Source: Flavobacteriaceae bacterium
GTDB taxonomy: Bacteria > Bacteroidota > Bacteroidia > Flavobacteriales > Flavobacteriaceae
NCBI GenBank assembly: GCA_026709415.1
Contig: JAPOSZ010000030.1
Coordinates: forward strand, 186,001 to 250,000
DNA: 64,000 bases
Direction: 5' to 3'
The stretch's first letter is position 1. Each line of letters begins with the position of its first letter. A program made the position numbers and the translations under genes. This document shows, piece after piece, positions 28,054 through 37,497 of the stretch. The notes under the pieces are model-generated. The model saw only the letters and a program-made list of their open reading frames with translations, was not told the DNA's origin and ran no database searches.

Positions 28054-29349
28054 TTGAATTATACTAAGGAAGTTTCTGAAGACGAGATTAAATTCAGTAT
28101 TGTTTTCTTAAAATCATTGCTCTTTTTAGTTTTGACGATTTTCCCGATTGAACTTTTGGGACAAGACGATGCTACGATTCAACAAGGGAAAACGTTGTTC
28201 AATACCCATTGCGCGGCTTGTCATAAAGTCAATCGAAAAGCCATAGGGCCTGCCCTAGCCGGTGCTTCAGAAAGATATGATAGAGAATGGCTCTATAGCT
28301 GGATTCGGAATTCCAGTGCCATGATTGCTGCAGGAGATCCCATCGCCGTTGCATTATTTGAAGAATACAATCAATCGGTAATGACCGGATTTCCTCAATT
28401 GTCCGATCAAGACATCGATAATATTTTGGCCTATACAGATTATGTGCCAGAAGTCGTTCAAGCAGCGCAATTGACGACAGCAACAGAAGGACCATCTGAA
28501 ACACCGACGTTGTACAAAATATTTTTAATCGGATTGGTTATCGTGCTGGTTCTTTTGGTTGTCATGCTCTATTTCATCCAAAAGCGGTTAATAAAAATTA
28601 AAACGCAGGTTGAAAGTGATTTCAGGCCTGATCCGAAAATTGATCCTATTTGGAAAGCGTTTGTGAAAAATCAATTTTTGGTCTTTTCCACGGTTGTTTT
28701 ATTATTTTTAGTGGGACTTTACCAACTCTATGGGTATATGATGCAAATAGGGATTGACAAAGGGTATCAACCTATTCAACCCATTCACTTTTCACATAAA
28801 ATCCATTCTGGGGACAACCAAATTGATTGTAAATATTGTCATGCTAGCGCCCGGGTCTCAAAACACTCTGGGATTCCTTCCCTGAATATCTGTATGAATT
28901 GTCACCGAAATATTGCTGAATATACTGGTGAAGAGGATTTGGCAGCGGGATATGATCAAGAATTTTATACTGCGGAAATTAAAAAGATATATGCCGCCGT
29001 GGGTTGGGATGAAGAAAATCAAGTTTACACGGGTCAAACCCAACCGGTGCGATGGGTACGTATCCACAATTTACCCGACTTTGTATATTTCAACCATGCC
29101 CAACACGCGCAAGTGGCAGGTATCGATTGCCAAACATGTCATGGTCCTGTTGAAGAAATGGAGGTGTTATATCAATACGCTCCATTAACCATGGGATGGT
29201 GCATCGATTGCCATCGAGAAACGAGTGTGGATTTATTGGGCAATGAATATTATCAAAAAGTGCACGAAGAGCTTTCAAAAAAATATGGTGTCGAGCAATT
29301 AACGGTCGCTCAAATGGGGGGATTAGAATGTGCAAAATGTCATTATTGA
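28054..29349 (+). CDS. actA: Alternative complex III multiheme cytochrome ActA
   Basis: A 431-residue c-type cytochrome with six CxxCH haem sites: CAACH near residue 53, then CKYCH, CMNCH, CQTCH, CIDCH and CAKCH. An N-terminal signal (about 15-36) precedes a class-I-like monohaem domain, a TM helix lies at about 153-173, another at about 206-226, and the last five haems form the classic ActA region. The Rhodothermus prototype is pentahaem, so the first domain is an addition. The only usable start is TTG at 28054; no in-frame ATG or GTG precedes the signal. It heads actABCDEF-coxBA, moving electrons from menaquinol to the oxidase. Confidence 0.9.
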   Translation: MNYTKEVSEDEIKFSIVFLKSLLFLVLTIFPIELLGQDDATIQQGKTLFNTHCAACHKVNRKAIGPALAGASERYDREWLYSWIRNSSAMIAAGDPIAVALFEEYNQSVMTGFPQLSDQDIDNILAYTDYVPEVVQAAQLTTATEGPSETPTLYKIFLIGLVIVLVLLVVMLYFIQKRLIKIKTQVESDFRPDPKIDPIWKAFVKNQFLVFSTVVLLFLVGLYQLYGYMMQIGIDKGYQPIQPIHFSHKIHSGDNQIDCKYCHASARVSKHSGIPSLNICMNCHRNIAEYTGEEDLAAGYDQEFYTAEIKKIYAAVGWDEENQVYTGQTQPVRWVRIHNLPDFVYFNHAQHAQVAGIDCQTCHGPVEEMEVLYQYAPLTMGWCIDCHRETSVDLLGNEYYQKVHEELSKKYGVEQLTVAQMGGLECAKCHY

Positions 29350-29364
29350 TTTAAATAAAATCAC

Positions 29365-32300
29365 GTGAGTGAAGAAAAAATTTATTGGAAAGGGATTCAT
29401 CAATTGGATGATTCTAATGCTGATTTATCGGACCTAGAACAGCGTGAATTTGCTGAAAAACTTCCATCGGATCTTTTTGGAAAACAAAAAGAATCCGATG
29501 ACCAGTCTCCAACACGAAGAGATTTTTTAAAATACTTAGGGTTTTCTACAGCGGCTGCAGCTGTTGCTGCCTGTGATGGCCCCGTTATTAAATCGGTTCC
29601 TTATGTGGTTAAACCAGAACAAATTATTCCTGGGAATGCGAACTTTTATGCCACTAGTTATTGGGATGGATACGACTTTAGCAATATTCTAGTGAAAACC
29701 AGAGAAGGAAGGCCTATTAAAATTGAACCCAATAGCGATGCCCCTGACTTTTATCAAACCAATGCTCGCGTTCATGCATCGATTCTCAATCTATACGATA
29801 CTCAACGTCTCCAAACCCCCAAAGCCAATCAAGCTGATATTTCTTGGGACGATTTATACCTTCGAGTCAGAGAAAAATTAGATATCCTCTATCAAAATAA
29901 TCAAACGGTCGTTTTATTGACGAGTTCCATCATCAGTCCAACGACAATGGATATTATCAATCAATTAACGGCCAAATATTCCAATATACAGCACATACAA
30001 TATGATGCCTTGCCAGCCCAAGGGGTATTGGATGCTTATCAGGATAAATATGGAGAAAGAGCCATGGCCAATTATGACTTTTCTTCTTCAAAAGTGATCG
30101 TTTCTATTGATGCCGATTTTTTAGGCGATTGGCAAAATGGGGGATATGATTCTTCATATGTCAAATCAAGAGTCCCTGATGAATCGGACAAAAAAGCTAG
30201 CATGTCTTACCATATTCACTTGGAAAGTAATCTGAGTTTAACCGGGGCCAATGCTGATAAGCGCATGCCTTTAAAACCAGCACAACTCAAAAAAGTATTG
30301 GCCCACCTCTATCAAAAGATATGTTTGGGATTTGATGTTGGTGATGAAGATTCTGAGATTCAGTCCATCGTCGATCATATCTTAGAAAAAATCAATATAA
30401 ATCCTGCAAAGGCCGTTGTAGTTAGTGGCATAGAAAGTAAAGCAGCTCAATCGATGGTGTTGGCTATCAACGAAAAAATCCAAAGCAGTGCCTTTTTACC
30501 GGAGCAACCACTTTATTTCAAGAAAGGGGATTCATTAGCTATCGAAACGGTTTCTCGAGGCATCAGTGGTGGCCAAATCAAAGGATTGATTTGGCATGGT
30601 GTCAATCCTGTTTATACATCACCTATTGGTCAGCAGTTGAGTCAGCAAATCCAAAATCTCGATTTTAGCTTGGCCCTATCGACGGTTAAAGATGAAACGG
30701 CTGTATTGGCCAAGTTTGTTGCTCCAACATCACACTATTTGGAAGCATGGCATGATTATCATCCCAAAAAAGGGCATTATAATATCGCGCAACCCACCAT
30801 CCGACCGCTATTTCATACTAAAGATTTTCAACAGATTTTACTGGATTTAGCGGATATTCCGATGTCTCATGTCGACTATATTAAAAATTATTGGCAAAAC
30901 AATATTTTGATTGATTCGAATTGGAATCAAGTCGTTCATGATGGATTTTATCTTAAAAATGAACCCGACCAACCCATTGAATTTTCTGAAGATACAGAAC
31001 CTATTGATGCTTTGGCATTCATCAATGCCGTTGATTCCCCCATGAGTTTGATTCTGTATCCGAAAATTTCTTTAGGCGATGGACAACAAGCCGCCAACCC
31101 CTGGTTGCAAGAAATGCCCGATCCTATTTCACGAGTTAGTTGGGATAACTATTTAACCGTCAGTATTTCTGACGCAAAGAAAATAGGCATCGTCAACACG
31201 ACCAATTCCCATGGGGCCATTGATGGAAGTATTGTACAGATCAAGGTTGGAAATCGCGAATTGGAAGTACCGGCACTCATACAACCAGGTCAAACGCCAG
31301 GTACAGTAGGATTGGCATTGGGCTATGGGAGAAAACAAGGGGTCAAAAATGAGATGCAAATTGGAGTCAATGCCTTTGAATTGTTATTAAATCATAAGCG
31401 TCATCAAAATGTTGAAATCACCCCCATCAAAGGTAAAATGCATGAATTTGCTTGTATTCAATTGCAAAACACAGTCATGGGAAGAGGCGAAATCATCAAA
31501 GAAACCTCTTTAGAAGAATTCAACACCCAAGAAAAAGAATATTACAATCCAGTTGTCCATGTGTCCAAAAATCATATGGAAGTACCTGTCAGATCTCAAG
31601 AAGTAGACGCTTGGCGGTCTTTCGATCATTCCATTGGTCATTTTTTCAATCTTTCGATTGATTTAAATGCCTGTACGGGTTGTGGGGCTTGTGTGATTGC
31701 TTGCCAAGCAGAAAATAATGTCCCCGTTGTTGGTAAACGTGAAGTCAGACGTTCTCGAGACATGCACTGGCTTCGAATCGATCGCTATTATTCTTCCCAT
31801 GAGAGTTTTAAAGAAGATCATAAAAAAGCTGAAGAAACCGCTTGGTTTGGAGAAGCCTTTGGCACCTTCAGAAAACTAGAAAAAGCTGCTGAAAATCCAC
31901 AAGTAGTTTTTCAACCTGTGATGTGTCAACATTGCAATCACGCTCCTTGTGAAACCGTCTGTCCAGTGGCTGCCACCGTGCATGGAAGACAAGGTCAAAA
32001 TCAAATGGCCTATAATCGATGTGTAGGCACCCGATATTGTGCCAATAACTGCCCTTACAAGGTGCGGCGTTTCAATTGGTTCCGATACAATAAAAACAAA
32101 GAATTTGACTATCATATGAACAGCCCATTGGGTCGGATGGTATTAAATCCCGATGTGGTGGTTCGTTCAAGAGGTGTCATGGAAAAGTGTTCGTTTTGTA
32201 TGCAGAGAACACAAAAAACCATCATGGATGCCAAATTAGAAGGGCGACAAATCAAAGATGGAGAATTTAATACAGCTTGTGCTCAAGCCTGTACTAGTGG

Positions 32301-32475
32301 GGCTCTAGTTTTTGGTGATGTCAACGACAAAACATCCAAAGTGGCCAAACTAAAAAATTCCAAACGTAAATATTACATGGTTGAGAGTATTGGAACAAAA
32401 CCCAATGTGATGTACCAACTCAAGGTTCGTCATACCGACAAATCAAAAAATCACGCAATAACTAAAGAAGTCTAA
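29365..32475 (+). CDS. actB: Alternative complex III iron-sulfur/molybdopterin-like subunit ActB
   Basis: A 1036-residue fusion of a molybdopterin-oxidoreductase-like half (about 75-700, expected to be cofactor-free in this family) and a ferredoxin half. A twin-arginine motif RRDFLKYLGF at residues 51-60 directs Tat export. Cluster motifs are CTGCGACVIAC (about 769), CQHCNHAPCETVC (about 853), CVGTRYCANNC (about 885), and CSFC...CAQAC (about 941-973), matching three [4Fe-4S] and one [3Fe-4S] centre in known complexes. The start is GTG. It ends in the start codon region of actC. Confidence 0.95.
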   Translation: MSEEKIYWKGIHQLDDSNADLSDLEQREFAEKLPSDLFGKQKESDDQSPTRRDFLKYLGFSTAAAAVAACDGPVIKSVPYVVKPEQIIPGNANFYATSYWDGYDFSNILVKTREGRPIKIEPNSDAPDFYQTNARVHASILNLYDTQRLQTPKANQADISWDDLYLRVREKLDILYQNNQTVVLLTSSIISPTTMDIINQLTAKYSNIQHIQYDALPAQGVLDAYQDKYGERAMANYDFSSSKVIVSIDADFLGDWQNGGYDSSYVKSRVPDESDKKASMSYHIHLESNLSLTGANADKRMPLKPAQLKKVLAHLYQKICLGFDVGDEDSEIQSIVDHILEKININPAKAVVVSGIESKAAQSMVLAINEKIQSSAFLPEQPLYFKKGDSLAIETVSRGISGGQIKGLIWHGVNPVYTSPIGQQLSQQIQNLDFSLALSTVKDETAVLAKFVAPTSHYLEAWHDYHPKKGHYNIAQPTIRPLFHTKDFQQILLDLADIPMSHVDYIKNYWQNNILIDSNWNQVVHDGFYLKNEPDQPIEFSEDTEPIDALAFINAVDSPMSLILYPKISLGDGQQAANPWLQEMPDPISRVSWDNYLTVSISDAKKIGIVNTTNSHGAIDGSIVQIKVGNRELEVPALIQPGQTPGTVGLALGYGRKQGVKNEMQIGVNAFELLLNHKRHQNVEITPIKGKMHEFACIQLQNTVMGRGEIIKETSLEEFNTQEKEYYNPVVHVSKNHMEVPVRSQEVDAWRSFDHSIGHFFNLSIDLNACTGCGACVIACQAENNVPVVGKREVRRSRDMHWLRIDRYYSSHESFKEDHKKAEETAWFGEAFGTFRKLEKAAENPQVVFQPVMCQHCNHAPCETVCPVAATVHGRQGQNQMAYNRCVGTRYCANNCPYKVRRFNWFRYNKNKEFDYHMNSPLGRMVLNPDVVVRSRGVMEKCSFCMQRTQKTIMDAKLEGRQIKDGEFNTACAQACTSGALVFGDVNDKTSKVAKLKNSKRKYYMVESIGTKPNVMYQLKVRHTDKSKNHAITKEV

Positions 32476-33875
32476 TGTCACATTACGAATCTCCGATTCG
32501 AGCGCCTTTAGTGTTGGGCAAAAAAAACTATCACAATGTCTCTGAAGATATTGCTAGGCCGGTTGAAAATAAACCAACTCGTCAGTGGTGGATTGTGTTT
32601 TCTATTGCTCTTGCGGCTTTTTTATATGGAGTGGCATGCATTATCTATACTATTTCTACTGGAATCGGTGTTTGGGGACTCAATAAAACCATTGGATGGG
32701 CTTGGGATATCACCAATTTTGTTTGGTGGGTGGGCATAGGACATGCGGGAACACTTATTTCAGCGGTTTTGCTTCTGTTTCGTCAACGTTGGCGGATGGC
32801 CATCAATCGATCGGCTGAAGCCATGACCATTTTTTCAGTCATTCAAGCCGGATTATTTCCATTGATTCATATGGGCCGGCCATGGTTAGCCTTTTGGGTG
32901 GTCCCTATCCCCAATCAATTGGGGTCCTTATGGGTTAATTTCAATTCTCCTCTATTGTGGGACGTCTTTGCCATATCGACTTATTTATCGGTTTCGTTGG
33001 TCTTTTGGTGGACGGGGCTATTGCCGGACTTTGCCATGATCCGTGACCGTGCCATCAAACCATTTTCAAAAAAAATATACAGTATACTCAGTTTTGGTTG
33101 GAGTGGTCGTGCCAAAGATTGGCAACGATTTGAAGAAGTGTCATTGGTCTTGGCTGGGCTGGCCACCCCACTAGTGTTATCAGTCCATACCATCGTTTCA
33201 TTTGACTTTGCCACATCGGTCATACCGGGTTGGCATACGACGATTTTCCCTCCGTATTTTGTGGCTGGAGCCATATTTTCTGGATTTGCCATGGTACAAA
33301 CCCTACTGATTATCATGCGTAAAGTATCAAAACTAGAAGATTATATTACCGTTCAGCACATTGAATTGATGAATATCATCATCATGATTACGGGATCTAT
33401 AGTCGGAGTAGCCTACATTACGGAGCTATTTATTGCTTGGTATTCAGGCGTTGAATACGAACAGTATGCGTTTTTAAATCGAATGACTGGACCTTATTGG
33501 TGGGCTTATCTCGCCATGATGACCTGTAATGTATTTTCACCACAATTTATGTGGTTTAAAAAATTAAGAACCAGTATCATTTTTTCATTTATCATTTCTA
33601 TTGTAGTCAATATCGGTATGTGGTTTGAACGATTTGTTATCATCGTGACTTCCTTACATCGGGATTTTATTCCATCTTCATGGACCATGTTTTCACCAAC
33701 TTTTGTTGATGTTGGAATATTCATAGGAACGATAGGGTTTTTCTTTACGCTTTTTTTACTTTATGCCGTGAAGTTTCCGGTCATAGCCCAAGCGGAAGTA
33801 AAAACGATTCTTAAAGTTTCGGGACAACAATTCAAAGCCAAACGCCAATCAACAAATACCAATCATGATGGATAG
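32475..33875 (+). CDS. actC: Alternative complex III membrane subunit ActC (NrfD family)
   Basis: A 466-residue NrfD/PsrC-type membrane protein with about ten hydrophobic helices. It forms the quinol-binding and proton-conducting membrane part with ActF. The first codon overlaps the actB stop by one base, and its end overlaps actD by 11 bases. The GIGHAGTLISAVLLL helix and the IHMGRPW loop are typical of the family. Confidence 0.95.
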   Translation: MSHYESPIRAPLVLGKKNYHNVSEDIARPVENKPTRQWWIVFSIALAAFLYGVACIIYTISTGIGVWGLNKTIGWAWDITNFVWWVGIGHAGTLISAVLLLFRQRWRMAINRSAEAMTIFSVIQAGLFPLIHMGRPWLAFWVVPIPNQLGSLWVNFNSPLLWDVFAISTYLSVSLVFWWTGLLPDFAMIRDRAIKPFSKKIYSILSFGWSGRAKDWQRFEEVSLVLAGLATPLVLSVHTIVSFDFATSVIPGWHTTIFPPYFVAGAIFSGFAMVQTLLIIMRKVSKLEDYITVQHIELMNIIIMITGSIVGVAYITELFIAWYSGVEYEQYAFLNRMTGPYWWAYLAMMTCNVFSPQFMWFKKLRTSIIFSFIISIVVNIGMWFERFVIIVTSLHRDFIPSSWTMFSPTFVDVGIFIGTIGFFFTLFLLYAVKFPVIAQAEVKTILKVSGQQFKAKRQSTNTNHDG

Positions 33876-34398
33876 CGGAAAAGTAGTACATGCTGTATTT
33901 GATGATGATGATGTGTTGTTAAAAGCCGTCGAGCACATCCGTAAAAACAAGTATACCATTGAAGAAGTCTATACCCCTTTTCCGGTCCATGGTCTTGATA
34001 AAGTCATGGGTTTATCTCCAACCCGAATATCCATCGCCTCTTTTATGTTTGGATGTTTAGGGTTGACTGTGGCTATTTTGATTACAAACTACATCATGAT
34101 TGAAGATTGGCCTCAAAATATCGGTGGAAAACCATCGTTTAGTTATTTTGAAAACTTGCCTGCTTTTGTTCCTATTTTGTTTGAGATGACGGTCTTTTTT
34201 GCTGCTCATCTCATGGTGATTACGTTTTATCTAAGAAGCAAATTATGGCCGTTTAAAAAAGCTGAAAATCCGATCAAGGAAACCACCGATGATAAATTTT
34301 TAGTTGTTTTAGAAACCCCTGACGATTCATCGAAAACGAAAACATTTTTAAAAGAATTAGGGGCGACCCAAATCGTGTTTAAAGCCAACGAATCTTGA
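33865..34398 (+). CDS. actD: Alternative complex III subunit ActD (DUF3341)
   Basis: A 177-residue DUF3341 protein. A soluble N-terminal domain with the FDDDDVLLKAVEHI and EEVYTPFPVHGLD segments is followed by two TM helices (about 55-77 and 97-117). It is a structural subunit of the complex. The start is one of two tandem ATGs at 33865 and 33868, inside the end of actC. Confidence 0.94.
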   Translation: MMDSGKVVHAVFDDDDVLLKAVEHIRKNKYTIEEVYTPFPVHGLDKVMGLSPTRISIASFMFGCLGLTVAILITNYIMIEDWPQNIGGKPSFSYFENLPAFVPILFEMTVFFAAHLMVITFYLRSKLWPFKKAENPIKETTDDKFLVVLETPDDSSKTKTFLKELGATQIVFKANES

Positions 34399-34399
34399 A

Positions 34400-34972
34400 A
34401 TGAAAGGGGTCAAATTTAGTCGTTACTTATTGTTAGGGTTCTTGTTTTTAACAGGATGTCAAAACAAAAAAAAGCCTAATTATCAGCTTTTTCCAGATAT
34501 GTATGAACCCATTGGGTATGAAGCCTATCAAGAATCGGCTGCTTTTCGCGATAGTATTTCGGCATTAGAACCCCCTCCGGGTTCAATTCATCGTGGTTGG
34601 AATCCTTATCCCTATCCTAATACTAACGAAGGATATCAAGAAGCCAAGCTGAATTTAGTTTCCCCTTTGGATTCCTTAGAGATAGATTTGGCCCAAGGCC
34701 GTGAATTATACGGTATTTATTGTGCTGTATGTCATGGTGAACAAGGCGATGGACAAGGCATTTTGATGCAAAGAGAAAAGTTTTTAGGAATCCCTAGTTA
34801 TGCCGATCGGGAAATCACTGCTGGTAGCACCTATCACGTGATTTATTATGGTATCAATGCCATGGGGTCGCATGCTGGACAACTGAATGAAAACGAACGA
34901 TGGCAAGTCTCTGCCTATGTTACGGAACTTAAGAAAGAATTGGATCACCAAGCCAACTCAAATGCTGAATAA
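34400..34972 (+). CDS. actE: Alternative complex III monohaem cytochrome ActE
   Basis: A 190-residue lipoprotein: signal LLLGFLFLTGC with the lipid cysteine near residue 20. One CAVCHGEQGDGQG haem site lies near residue 111, with a likely axial Met in NAMGSH. It is the monohaem cytochrome that passes electrons from ActA toward the oxidase. It starts one base after actD ends. Confidence 0.94.
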   Translation: MKGVKFSRYLLLGFLFLTGCQNKKKPNYQLFPDMYEPIGYEAYQESAAFRDSISALEPPPGSIHRGWNPYPYPNTNEGYQEAKLNLVSPLDSLEIDLAQGRELYGIYCAVCHGEQGDGQGILMQREKFLGIPSYADREITAGSTYHVIYYGINAMGSHAGQLNENERWQVSAYVTELKKELDHQANSNAE

Positions 34973-34979
34973 CTGATAG

Positions 34980-36407
34980 ATGGAATATCATTTTTCAAAA
35001 TTTCTAAAAAGGGGTTCAATCATATGCATTTTAATTGGTGCCGTCGCTATTGCTTATGGTTTTTGGAATATGCCAAAAACAGTAGAACAAGCACAAGAAA
35101 GGGCTGCGGCTACACATCATGGACATCACGGACATGGGTCATCTTCTGATGATTCTCACCATGGTTCTCATGATGACCAGACCCATTCTGATCAAGACAA
35201 TGAACAGCATGAACACATAGAGCATTCTGTTGTCGAATCCCTCGACAATCAAAAAACGAATCATCATCAATCCGCCTCAGACAAAAAAAGCCATGACAAC
35301 CATGGAAAACACTTGTTGCATCAATTTCAAAACAAACCTTGGGCGGCGGTGTATGTTGCGGCCTTATTTTTCTTTTTTATTGCTCTGGGAACTTTAGCGT
35401 TTTATGCGGTGCAAAGGGCTTCTCAAGCCGGATGGCCCATTGTGCTATACCGTGTGATGGAAAGTATTTCAGCTTACGTTATCCCTGGTGGCATTATCGT
35501 TTTTATCATCTTGTTGTTTTCCGTTTTCGGTGCCAATCACATGTTTGTATGGATGGATCCTAAAGTCGTAGAGCACGATGTCATTATTCAAAACAAAACA
35601 TGGTACTTAAACATTAATGGATTTATTTTAAGAGCCTTGGTGATATTGCTTGGATGGGGTTTGTATAGAACCTTTGTAAGAAAATTTTCATTAAAGCAAG
35701 ATCAAGATGTTTATTTGGCCATGAATTATCATCGGAAAAACTTCAGATTATCGGCCGGATTTTTAGTCTTTTATATTTTATCGGTCAGTGTCATGTCATG
35801 GGATTGGTTGATGTCCATTGATCCGCATTGGTTTAGTACCTTATTTGGTTGGTATGTTTTTGCATCGATGTTTGTTTCGGGAATAACAGTCATTGCTATC
35901 ATGACCATTTATTTAAAATCGAGAGGATATTTAGAATTTGTCAATAACAGTCATATCCACGATTTGGCTAAGTTCATGTTTGGTATCAGCATCTTTTGGA
36001 CTTATTTATGGTTCAGTCAATACATGTTGATTTGGTATTCAAATATTCCAGAAGAAGTCACGTATTTTATATCCAGATTTGAAGATTATCAATTGCCTTT
36101 TTTGTCCTTGTTAATCCTCAATTTTCTATTTCCAGTATTGGTGTTGATGAATACAGATTTTAAACGAATAAACTATATCGTCGTTGTTACCGGAATCGTC
36201 ATTGTCATCGGTCATTACCTGGATGTGTTTAATATGGTCATGCCGGGCACGGTTGGCGATCAGTGGTCTCTAGGCTTTGTAGAAATCGGGGCCTTTGCGT
36301 TCTTTTTAGGATTATTCATTCTCATCGTGTTTCGATCTCTTGAAAAAGCCCCTTTATTGGCCAAAAAAGATCCTTTCACTGAAGAGAGTAAACGATTTCA
36401 TTATTAA
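34980..36407 (+). CDS. actF: Alternative complex III membrane subunit ActF with His-rich insert
   Basis: A 475-residue NrfD-like membrane protein, partner of ActC. TM1 lies at about 12-32 and the remaining nine or so helices follow residue 120. Between them, residues about 46-117 form a low-complexity loop dominated by His, Asp, Ser and Gln (for example HHGHHGHGSS and SHHGSHDDQTHSDQD). The insert is not needed for the fold and would be exposed; metal binding is an inference. The gene lies seven bases after actE and seven before coxB. Confidence 0.94.
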   Translation: MEYHFSKFLKRGSIICILIGAVAIAYGFWNMPKTVEQAQERAAATHHGHHGHGSSSDDSHHGSHDDQTHSDQDNEQHEHIEHSVVESLDNQKTNHHQSASDKKSHDNHGKHLLHQFQNKPWAAVYVAALFFFFIALGTLAFYAVQRASQAGWPIVLYRVMESISAYVIPGGIIVFIILLFSVFGANHMFVWMDPKVVEHDVIIQNKTWYLNINGFILRALVILLGWGLYRTFVRKFSLKQDQDVYLAMNYHRKNFRLSAGFLVFYILSVSVMSWDWLMSIDPHWFSTLFGWYVFASMFVSGITVIAIMTIYLKSRGYLEFVNNSHIHDLAKFMFGISIFWTYLWFSQYMLIWYSNIPEEVTYFISRFEDYQLPFLSLLILNFLFPVLVLMNTDFKRINYIVVVTGIVIVIGHYLDVFNMVMPGTVGDQWSLGFVEIGAFAFFLGLFILIVFRSLEKAPLLAKKDPFTEESKRFHY

Positions 36408-36414
36408 TACATAG

Positions 36415-37482
36415 ATGTCCGTCCTTTTGATTTTAATCGCCCTTATTCTATTATCAATTGCCGTATGGCAAGTGACTAAAATTTTTGAGTTATCACAGAA
36501 AAAACCGGTCAATACTCAAATAGCAACGCCAAGAGATAATGATATCCAAGGCAAGTTACTGGTGGCCTTTTTGGTGTTTTTGTATTTATTGACCATTTAT
36601 TCTTTTTGGGCTTATAACGATGTCTTATTGCCACAATCGGCTTCAGAACATGGAGTGGAATATGATCGATTGATGTGGTTGACTTATGTCATCATCTTTA
36701 TTGTTCAAATCATCACCCAAGCTTTACTGCATTATTTTTCTTATCGGTTTAGAGGAAAAGACCCCAATCGAAAAGCCTCCTATTTAGCCGAAAATGATCG
36801 ACTAGAGTTTTGGTGGACCGTCATCCCTGTGATTGTTTTGGCGGGCATTATTCTCTATGGACTATATACTTGGACAGAGATCATGACTGTTGAGGAAAAC
36901 GAAGATGCTTTGATTGTCGAATTATATGCGCAGCAGTTCAATTGGAAAGCTCGTTATGCTGGAAAAGACGGACAATTGGGAGACGCCAATGTGCGATTTT
37001 TGCAAGATTTTAGGGGATTGAATTTAGTGGGTATCGATGCTACCGATCCCAATGGAATGGACGATGTTGTGGTGACGGAATTGCATTTGCCAGTCAATCG
37101 AGAAGTGATTTTCAAAATGCGATCTCAGGATGTGCTACATTCGGCCTACATGCCTCATTTCAGAGCTCAAATGAATACGGTCCCTGGTATGATTACGGAA
37201 TTTGCGTATACGCCAACCATTACCACCGTTGAAATGCGTCAAGATCCCGTGATTGTAGACAAAGTGGAAAAAATCAATCAATTGAGGGAAGCCAAAAGCC
37301 AAGAATTAATGGCTCAGGGAGAGTTTCCACTTGATTCTTACGAATTTGATTATTTGTTGTTATGCAATAAAATTTGCGGTGCTTCACATTACAACATGCA
37401 AATGAAAATCATTGTCGAAACCGAAGAAGAATTTCAAAATTGGCTAGACCAACAACCGACTTTTGCTCAGATCATACAATAA
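36415..37482 (+). CDS. coxB: Cytochrome c oxidase subunit II
   Basis: A 355-residue subunit with three N-terminal hydrophobic segments (about 1-16, 47-67 and 84-105), a further helix near 138-157, then a cupredoxin domain. The CuA ligands are present: DVLHSAYMPHF near residue 239 and CNKICGASHYNM near 318-329. Lys replaces the usual Glu between the two cysteines; that residue coordinates copper through its backbone carbonyl, so the site should still form. It receives electrons from the act complex encoded just upstream. Confidence 0.95.
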   Translation: MSVLLILIALILLSIAVWQVTKIFELSQKKPVNTQIATPRDNDIQGKLLVAFLVFLYLLTIYSFWAYNDVLLPQSASEHGVEYDRLMWLTYVIIFIVQIITQALLHYFSYRFRGKDPNRKASYLAENDRLEFWWTVIPVIVLAGIILYGLYTWTEIMTVEENEDALIVELYAQQFNWKARYAGKDGQLGDANVRFLQDFRGLNLVGIDATDPNGMDDVVVTELHLPVNREVIFKMRSQDVLHSAYMPHFRAQMNTVPGMITEFAYTPTITTVEMRQDPVIVDKVEKINQLREAKSQELMAQGEFPLDSYEFDYLLLCNKICGASHYNMQMKIIVETEEEFQNWLDQQPTFAQIIQ

Positions 37483-37497
37483 TATCACAATCAATTA

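Noticed and set aside
37366-37401. Broken CuA site in coxB because Lys replaces Glu in CNKIC
   Set aside because: The Glu ligand acts through its backbone carbonyl, and both Cys, the His and the Met are present.
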